From the NCBI GenBank assembly GCA_903861115.1, contig CAIOTD010000118.1, positions 1-43,568 on the forward strand: DNA of 43,568 nt, given 5' to 3'. Numbering within the stretch: position 1 is the stretch's first letter; each line of letters begins with the position of its first letter. The notes beneath the pieces were generated by a model that made no database searches, was not told the DNA's origin, and was given only the letters and a program-made list of their open reading frames with translations. The DNA comes from an uncultured Burkholderiales bacterium (GTDB lineage: Bacteria > Pseudomonadota > Gammaproteobacteria > Burkholderiales > Burkholderiaceae_C). A program made the translations under genes and the position numbers. Below, in pieces: positions 38,152 through 43,568 of this stretch.

Positions 38152-38973
38152 TCAATTCTTTAAGGTGGCTTCACTGGAGAGCGTCTTTTTGACTTCCTCG
38201 TGCAAGAGTGAGTAGAGCTGATTGCGCAAACCGTTGAATTTCTCAGATGTCACAAAGTCTGATTTTCTAGGGTGATCCTCTTGTACTTCAATGATTTCTT
38301 TGATCGTACCTGGACGAGCACTGAAGACGGCCACTCGGTCGGACAAAAAGACAGCTTCACCGAGACTGTGGGTCACCAAGACGATGGTTTTTTGGGTTTT
38401 GGATAACAAGATGGACAAGTCTTCCCCCAGCACCATGCGAGTTTGCTCATCAAGTGCGGCAAAGGGTTCGTCCATGAGAATGATGTCGCTCTCCAGGCTC
38501 AGTGCTCGAGCCAGGGCAGCTCTTTGCTTCATGCCCCCAGAGATTTCATCAGGATAGTGGTGGGCAAAGTCCAAAAGACCCACATCCGACAAGGCTTTTG
38601 TGGCTCGTTCTAAATGTTCATTCTTGGGAATGTTTTGAAACGTCAGCCCCACGGTGATGTTTTCAAGAACGGTGTTCCAGGGGAAAAGAGCATTTTCTTG
38701 AAAAACGTAGGCGATGCGTTTTGGACTGGGGGAGGTGATTTCATGCTGCTCCAGCAGCACTTTGCCCGCTTGGGGTTTCAGTAAGCCCCCCATGACGTTC
38801 AGAAGAGTGCTCTTGCCACAACCGCTGGGGCCAATAAAACTGATCAACTCCCCTTTGCGAATGCTGAGAGATGTTTTCGTGAGGACTTGTAGCGATGTGT
38901 GACTGTCCGTTTGCGCAAAAGCGTGAGCGACCTCTTGGATGTCAATAAAGGGGGGCGGGACCAAAGGATTCAT
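38152..38973 (-). CDS. ABC transporter ATP-binding protein (SsuB/TauB type)
   Basis: ATPase of 273 residues that powers the adjacent permeases. Walker A is GPSGCGKST (48-56), the Q-loop is in VFQENALFPW, the signature is SGGMKQRAALARAL, Walker B is IILMDEPFAALDEQT and the switch histidine is in VTHSLGEAV. The VFQEN-LFPW and MKQRAALARA forms are typical of nitrate, sulfonate and taurine importers. It lies 13 bases after the CMD-like gene. Confidence 0.95.
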   Translation of the reverse strand: MNPLVPPPFIDIQEVAHAFAQTDSHTSLQVLTKTSLSIRKGELISFIGPSGCGKSTLLNVMGGLLKPQAGKVLLEQHEITSPSPKRIAYVFQENALFPWNTVLENITVGLTFQNIPKNEHLERATKALSDVGLLDFAHHYPDEISGGMKQRAALARALSLESDIILMDEPFAALDEQTRMVLGEDLSILLSKTQKTIVLVTHSLGEAVFLSDRVAVFSARPGTIKEIIEVQEDHPRKSDFVTSEKFNGLRNQLYSLLHEEVKKTLSSEATLKN

Positions 38974-38986
38974 TCGTGTGTGTCAG

Positions 38987-39634
38987 TTAACATTTGCCAA
39001 CGGCTGCAAAGCGCCCGTCGGGCTCAATTTGGGTTTTAAGGGCTTTGGTGAACAAGGCGGTGCTGGTGTAGGCGCTGATGGCCATGGTCAACTCAACAAT
39101 TTCTTGCGGCTTGAATTGATTGCTCAGCGCTTGATAGGTGGCATCATCAACCTCCCCCTTGTTGCCCAGCATGGCCTCAGTATAAGCCATCACGGCTTTT
39201 TGTTTGGCGTCAAACATCTCGCCATGCTCGCGCCAAATCGGCATGTAATTGATTTGCTCTTTGCTCAGTCCGCAAATGACTCCCAATGGGTAATGCTGAT
39301 TGATTTCGTAGTTGGACTCCATGATTTGAGCGGTTCGAATGATGGCAACCTCTCTGAGTACTCGGGGTGACATGGCATCAAATCGAAGTGCGTAGGCCAT
39401 GGTGAGGTTGGCCGCGCCAATTTTGGGCGCATGCGCATAAGTCAAGTGCAAGTTGATGATTTGCCCGCCTTTGGCGCGCGTGTCATCCAGAAGTTTTTGA
39501 GTGCTGGGATCCAGTGGGCTGGTGAGTGCGGGCAGACGCGATATTTGCGTGTACTCGACTTGGGCCACAACGGGCGTTGTGCTTAAGCTCAAGAGTGTGC
39601 AAAAAAGGATGAATTTAAATTTCGTGTGCATCAT
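38987..39634 (-). CDS. Exported carboxymuconolactone-decarboxylase-fold (AhpD-like) protein
   Basis: A 215-residue protein with an N-terminal signal peptide (KFKFILFCTLLSLSTTPVVA, cut near residue 24) followed by an all-helical CMD/AhpD-type domain. The core helix reads ESNYEINQHYPLGVICGLS, equivalent to the YEWxxH...GL motif of the family. The CxxC pair of AhpD-type peroxidase partners is absent, so a disulfide reductase role is unlikely. Export of this fold is less usual than cytoplasmic location. ATG 39634 has AAAGGA 8 bases upstream. First gene of the seven-gene minus-strand operon that contains the ABC importer. Confidence 0.82.
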   Translation of the reverse strand: MMHTKFKFILFCTLLSLSTTPVVAQVEYTQISRLPALTSPLDPSTQKLLDDTRAKGGQIINLHLTYAHAPKIGAANLTMAYALRFDAMSPRVLREVAIIRTAQIMESNYEINQHYPLGVICGLSKEQINYMPIWREHGEMFDAKQKAVMAYTEAMLGNKGEVDDATYQALSNQFKPQEIVELTMAISAYTSTALFTKALKTQIEPDGRFAAVGKC

Positions 39635-39747
39635 GGCCAGTGTCCTTTGTTGGGGCGTGAGCCATGTTACAAGCAATGACCATTTCCTGCGATCGGCATT
39701 AGCCCTAAACAGTAGAAAAAATGAAGCGCATGCATTGCTTTTTGAAG

Positions 39748-39770
39748 AAAAAAAGCACCCCTTGGGGTGC
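39748..39770 (-). terminator. Intrinsic terminator of guaC
   Basis: On the minus strand GCACCCC and GGGGTGC form a tight hairpin followed by seven T residues, 39 bases after the guaC stop. It separates guaC from the CMD/ABC operon downstream, which must therefore have its own promoter in 39635-39747. Confidence 0.9.
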
Positions 39771-39808
39771 CTTCGATGGCCTGTGCTGTGCGAGCGCTTA
39801 AAGAGCGC

Positions 39809-40786
39809 TTACATCAGCAAGTGCTCACCCGCATTGTCGCCGCCAAGGATCACGTAGTTGACTTTACGGATGTCCATGAGTTTGACGCCGCCAGAGTAGG
39901 AGATTGAACTCTGCACATCCTCTTGCATCTCTTTGAGGGTGTCTTTTAAAAGGCCTTTGATGGGCTCTAAAATGCGCTTGCCTTCAACGTGCTTGTATTC
40001 GCCCTTGTTGAAGTCGCTGGCACTGCCATAGTATTCTTTGAACTTCACGCCGTCGACATCAACGGTGAGGCCTGGGCTTTCGTCATGGCCTGCCAGCATC
40101 GAGCCAATCATCACCATGGTCGCCCCAAAGCGAATGCTTTTGGCGATGTCGCCATGCTCACGAATGCCGCCATCGGCAATGATGGGTTTTGTTGCAACTC
40201 TTGCACACCACTTCAAGGCCGACAACTGCCAGCCGCCGGTGCCAAAACCCGTTTTGGATTTGGTGATGCACACTTTGCCCGGACCAATGCCCACTTTGGT
40301 GGCATCTGCCCCCCAGTTTTCCAAGTCAATGATGGCCTCAGGCGTGCCCACGTTGCCCGCGATGATGAAGGTCTGTGGTAATTTTTCTTTGAGGTAGTGG
40401 ATCATTTTTTGAACACTGTCTGCGTGACCATGTGCAATGTCAATGGTCACGTATTCCGGCGCAATCGATTCCGCCACAAATTGATCCACGGTATCAAAGT
40501 CGGCTTGTTTCACGCCCAAAGAGATGGATGCAAACAGACCCTTGTTGTTCATGCTTTTTACAAACGCCAAATTGTCCAAATCAAATCGGTGCATGACATA
40601 AAAGTAGCCGTTTTGTGCAAGCCACTCGCAGATGCTTTCATTGACCACGGTTTTCATATTGGCTGGAACCACGGGTATTTTGAAGCTTCTGGCTCCTAGC
40701 GTCACGGACGTGTCGCACTCAGAGCGGCTCTCCACGCGACATTTGCGAGGGAGTAAAAGGATGTTGTCGTAATCAAAGATTTCCAT
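39809..40786 (-). CDS. guaC: GMP reductase, short GuaC type
   Basis: Converts GMP to IMP with NADPH, releasing ammonia, to balance adenine and guanine nucleotides. The 325-residue barrel has the IMPDH/GMPR catalytic loop [15 protein letters not shown] with C173, and [19 protein letters not shown] for phosphate binding. The loop continues [14 protein letters not shown], as in the short GMP reductase type known from Firmicutes, instead of the VKTGVGYPQLSA form of E. coli GuaC (347 residues). No CBS domains are present, which excludes IMP dehydrogenase. It is a single-gene unit with a terminator-like hairpin in its leader. Confidence 0.93.
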   Translation of the reverse strand: MEIFDYDNILLLPRKCRVESRSECDTSVTLGARSFKIPVVPANMKTVVNESICEWLAQNGYFYVMHRFDLDNLAFVKSMNNKGLFASISLGVKQADFDTVDQFVAESIAPEYVTIDIAHGHADSVQKMIHYLKEKLPQTFIIAGNVGTPEAIIDLENWGADATKVGIGPGKVCITKSKTGFGTGGWQLSALKWCARVATKPIIADGGIREHGDIAKSIRFGATMVMIGSMLAGHDESPGLTVDVDGVKFKEYYGSASDFNKGEYKHVEGKRILEPIKGLLKDTLKEMQEDVQSSISYSGGVKLMDIRKVNYVILGGDNAGEHLLM

Positions 40787-40876
40787 GTGCCGAGCTCTTA
40801 GTTAAAGTTCATTTGGGTGAGCACTTGGGGCTTGTGTCGGCATTCATGGCTTGGACAGAGGTGCTCTGCGCGAAGC

Positions 40877-40910
40877 AAAAAAAACCGAGCACAAGAATTC
40901 TTGGGCCCGG
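40877..40910 (-). terminator. Terminator-like hairpin in the guaC leader, candidate attenuator
   Basis: Read on the minus strand, CCGGGCCCAAG (40910-40900), loop AATT and CTTGTGCTCGG (40895-40885) form an 11-position stem with one G-U pair and one mismatch, followed by eight T residues (40884-40877). It stands about 90 bases before the guaC start codon and no gene lies upstream on this strand, because uvrD diverges. The RNA segment GAGCAC (complement of 40861-40866) could pair either with the 3' arm of this stem or with GTGCTC (complement of 40819-40824), allowing alternative folds. Confidence 0.55.
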
Positions 40911-41019
40911 TGATTTATTCTACCCTTTACTTTTGGGTTTTTATAAAAATTTGAATGGCGCCCCTATTTAATTGTCCTTGTGCGGGCATGGAGTGGGCTT
41001 GAGACTCTAAAATGCGCAA

Positions 41020-43563
41020 ATGACAGAATACAGCGCCCAGACCCCCCCTCATTCAAGCCCCAAGGACTTTTCACCATCTGAAAACCAGTCGGCTTTGTGG
41101 CCAGTCGAAAGTGCTTCGATGCGCATGCTGCAAGGCCTGAACCCTGAGCAGTTGAGTGCCGTGACCTTGCCCCACGAGCATGCGTTGATTTTGGCGGGTG
41201 CAGGCTCTGGAAAAACACGGGTGTTGACCACTCGAATAGCCTATTTGTTGCAAACGGGTCAAATCACACCAGGCGGGCTCTTGGCTGTGACCTTCACCAA
41301 CAAGGCGGCCAAGGAAATGCTCACGCGTTTGGAGTCGATGCTGCCCTTGAATGTCAAAGGCTTGTGGATGGGGACTTTCCACGGTTTGTGCCACCGCATG
41401 CTCAAAGCCCATTGGAAGATGGCCAATTTGCCCCAAGCCTTTCAAATTTTAGACACCCAAGACCAACTCTCAGCGATCAAAAGACTTTGCAAGCAGTTCA
41501 GTGTGGATGAAGAAAGGTTCCCGCCCAAACAATTGCAGTGGTTCATCGCTGCAGCAAAAGAGGAGGCCAAAAGGCCCCAAGACTTGCCGGTGAATGACCC
41601 GGACTCCAAAAAGAGGGTCGAGTTGTACCACCTCTATGAAGAGCAGTGCAATAGAGAAGGGGTTGTGGATTTTGCTGAATTGATGCTTCGTTCATATGAG
41701 CTGCTGCGAGACAACCCTGCACTTAAAGAGCATTACCAAAGGCGCTTTCAACATTTGTTGATCGATGAGTTCCAAGACACCAATCGGCTTCAATATGCGT
41801 GGATCAAAATGCTCTGTGGCAACGACAGTGCGGTCTTTGCAGTGGGCGATGATGATCAAAGTATCTATGCGTTTCGCGGAGCCAGAGTGGGCAATATGGC
41901 TGACTTTGTGCGTGAATTCAATGTTCGTCATCAAATTAAATTAGAGCAAAACTACCGCAGCTCGGGCTCCATCCTTGAGACGGCCAACACCTTGATTCAG
42001 CACAACAGTCAGCGACTGGGGAAAAACTTAAGAACCGACCAGGGCCAGGGCGACTTGGTTCGTGTGTTGGAAAACGCAAGCGACTATGAAGAAGCGCAGT
42101 GCTTGGTCGACGAAGTGCATCACCTGTTGCGCGAAGGTCAAAATGGTGATGGGTCAGGCGCTCAGGGCGTCAAACACCGATCAGACATTGCATTTTTATA
42201 CCGAAGCAATGCACAAAGTCGAGTCATTGAGTCTGCCTTGTTCAACGCCTCCATTCCTTACAAGGTCTATGGCGGCTTGAGATTTTTTGAACGCGCTGAG
42301 ATCAAAAATGCGTTGGCCTATTTGCGTTTGCTTGAAAACCCCAATGAAGACACCTCTTTTTTAAGGGTGGTGAATTTCCCGCCCCGAGGCATAGGCGCTC
42401 GAACCATTGAGCAGCTTCAAGACGCAGCAACGCGACAAGGCTGTTCCTTGCACGCCAGTGTTGAATTGGTGAGTGGCAAAGCGGGCGTCAATTTACAAGC
42501 CTTTGTTGCCAAAATGGATGTGATGCGTGAGCAAATATTGGGTCTCACCTTGAGAGAGATCATGGAGCTTGTCCTTGATCACAGTGGCCTCGTTGAGCAT
42601 TACAGGACAGAAAAAGAAGGGGCTGATCGCGTTGAAAACTTAGAGGAGTTGGTCAATGCGGCTGAAAGCTTTGTGATGCAAGAGGGGTTTGGTAAAGATG
42701 CGCCAGCCACCCAAGTGCAAACACACGCAGGCTTGGATCAATACATTGAAGGTGCTCAAGGTGTTTCATCGCCTAAGCAAGTCCCTGACGCGCAGGGCGC
42801 ATCGCTCCCACAAGACGCTGAGTTGTCCTCCGGTTGGGTCAATTTTGATACTGGGGAGACCTTGTCGCCATTGGCTGCATTTTTAAGCCATGCGGCATTG
42901 GAGGCGGGAGACAACCAAGCGCAGGCAGGGCAAGATGCTGTTCAGTTGATGACGGTGCATGCGGCCAAAGGTCTGGAGTTCGATTGCGTTTTTATCACGG
43001 GTCTGGAGGAGGGCCTTTTTCCGCATGAAAATTCACTGAGTTCGGTCGAAGGGCTCGAGGAGGAGAGGCGATTGATGTATGTGGCCTTGACGCGAGCAAG
43101 AAAACGCCTGTACCTCAGTCACGCTCAGACCCGAATGCTCCATGGTCAAACACGGTTCAATATGCGCAGCCGCTTTTTTGACGAGATGCCTGAGCACACC
43201 ATGAAGTGGATCAACGCCAAGAAGCCAAGCGTTCCATCCAGCGCACGAGGTTACTCCGGTGCATCCAATTCGAGGGACTTTTCATCAAACGCTTACACGC
43301 CCGCTTGGGGCCGCTCTACGAACTCGAGTTCGCGAAAATCAACCCCACAAGAGGCTTTGCCTGTGCGTGCGATCAAAGCCGACGCCAGTGATCCCAACGC
43401 GTGGATGAAGGTGGGTTTGAGGGTCTTTCACAATAAATTTGGTGAGGGAAAGATCTTGGCGCTGGAGGGTATTCAAGACGATGCCCGCGCACAAGTGGAT
43501 TTCCCGCGTCATGGTGTCAAGTGGTTGGCGCTTTCACTTGCAAAATTAACCCAGATTGATTGA
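41020..43563 (+). CDS. uvrD: UvrD/PcrA-type ATP-dependent DNA helicase
   Basis: Superfamily 1A 3'-5' helicase for nucleotide excision and mismatch repair. Walker A GAGSGKTR is at residues 60-67, motif Ia in AVTFTNKAAKEM, motif II LIDEFQDTN near 245, GDDDQSIYAFRGA, motif IV QNYRSS, motif V TVHAAKGLEFD and motif VI VALTRARKRL. The C-terminal Tudor-like domain of UvrD/PcrA is seen in the last 55 residues (VGLRVFHNKFGEGKI). At 847 residues it is longer than E. coli UvrD (720): there is a hydrophilic N-terminal extension of about 38 residues and an insertion of some 60 residues around 560-620. Rep is less likely because of the C-terminal domain. Confidence 0.94.
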   Translation: MTEYSAQTPPHSSPKDFSPSENQSALWPVESASMRMLQGLNPEQLSAVTLPHEHALILAGAGSGKTRVLTTRIAYLLQTGQITPGGLLAVTFTNKAAKEMLTRLESMLPLNVKGLWMGTFHGLCHRMLKAHWKMANLPQAFQILDTQDQLSAIKRLCKQFSVDEERFPPKQLQWFIAAAKEEAKRPQDLPVNDPDSKKRVELYHLYEEQCNREGVVDFAELMLRSYELLRDNPALKEHYQRRFQHLLIDEFQDTNRLQYAWIKMLCGNDSAVFAVGDDDQSIYAFRGARVGNMADFVREFNVRHQIKLEQNYRSSGSILETANTLIQHNSQRLGKNLRTDQGQGDLVRVLENASDYEEAQCLVDEVHHLLREGQNGDGSGAQGVKHRSDIAFLYRSNAQSRVIESALFNASIPYKVYGGLRFFERAEIKNALAYLRLLENPNEDTSFLRVVNFPPRGIGARTIEQLQDAATRQGCSLHASVELVSGKAGVNLQAFVAKMDVMREQILGLTLREIMELVLDHSGLVEHYRTEKEGADRVENLEELVNAAESFVMQEGFGKDAPATQVQTHAGLDQYIEGAQGVSSPKQVPDAQGASLPQDAELSSGWVNFDTGETLSPLAAFLSHAALEAGDNQAQAGQDAVQLMTVHAAKGLEFDCVFITGLEEGLFPHENSLSSVEGLEEERRLMYVALTRARKRLYLSHAQTRMLHGQTRFNMRSRFFDEMPEHTMKWINAKKPSVPSSARGYSGASNSRDFSSNAYTPAWGRSTNSSSRKSTPQEALPVRAIKADASDPNAWMKVGLRVFHNKFGEGKILALEGIQDDARAQVDFPRHGVKWLALSLAKLTQID

Positions 43564-43568
43564 TGGGC

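Noticed and set aside
40787-41019. Purine riboswitch in front of guaC
   Set aside because: I could not find the conserved three-way junction core sequences of that class; only the terminator-like stem is visible.
1-43568. Mobile elements, CRISPR arrays, tRNA or rRNA genes
   Set aside because: No transposase or integrase frames, repeat-spacer pattern, cloverleaf or rRNA-like sequence was seen by eye; a dedicated scan could still find a missed tRNA.

Overview
This window is chromosomal DNA from a betaproteobacterium, most likely order Burkholderiales and probably Comamonadaceae or a close relative. The evidence is gene content and order: lepA-lepB-rnc-era-recO-pdxJ-acpS-nagZ, then leuC-leuD-leuB-asd-fimV-truA-trpF-trpB-trpA-accD, then a TCA cluster of sdhCDAB-sdhE-gltA, a GntR regulator, and mdh-CitE-like-acnB. 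The assignment to a family is inference from synteny; no rRNA gene is present to settle it. I see no tRNA, rRNA, insertion sequence, prophage or CRISPR array. Genes are very densely packed, often with 4-base ATGA overlaps.

Layout. (1) 36-7934, plus strand: translation, secretion and housekeeping operon (LepA, signal peptidase I, RNase III, Era, RecO, PdxJ, AcpS, NagZ), followed by two very small conserved-looking genes (a zinc-ribbon-like peptide and a lysine-rich peptide). (2) 8679-21429, minus strand: lysS, then accD and the trpF-trpB-trpA genes, truA, fimV, asd and leuC-leuD-leuB. (3) 21570-27145, minus strand: a small cysteine-containing unknown protein, citrate synthase, SdhE and the four succinate dehydrogenase subunits. 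(4) 27285-33498: a GntR/UTRA regulator on the minus strand, divergent from a plus-strand mdh-CitE-like-secreted protein-acnB operon that ends in a strong terminator. (5) 33614-39634, minus strand: a seven-gene operon with a secreted carboxymuconolactone-decarboxylase-fold protein, an ABC importer (ATPase, two permeases), two NMT1/SsuA-like binding proteins (one with no signal peptide), and an alpha/beta hydrolase resembling 2,6-dihydroxypseudooxynicotine hydrolase. (6) 39809-40786, minus strand: a GMP reductase whose leader carries a terminator-like hairpin. (7) 41020-43563, plus strand: a UvrD-type helicase.

Most of the window is core metabolism. The parts that deserve attention are the ABC/hydrolase operon of unknown substrate (region 5), a perfect 21-bp palindrome in the sdhC promoter region that may be the operator of the neighbouring GntR protein, and a candidate attenuator in front of guaC. 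I did not find an unmistakable new defence or mobile system here.
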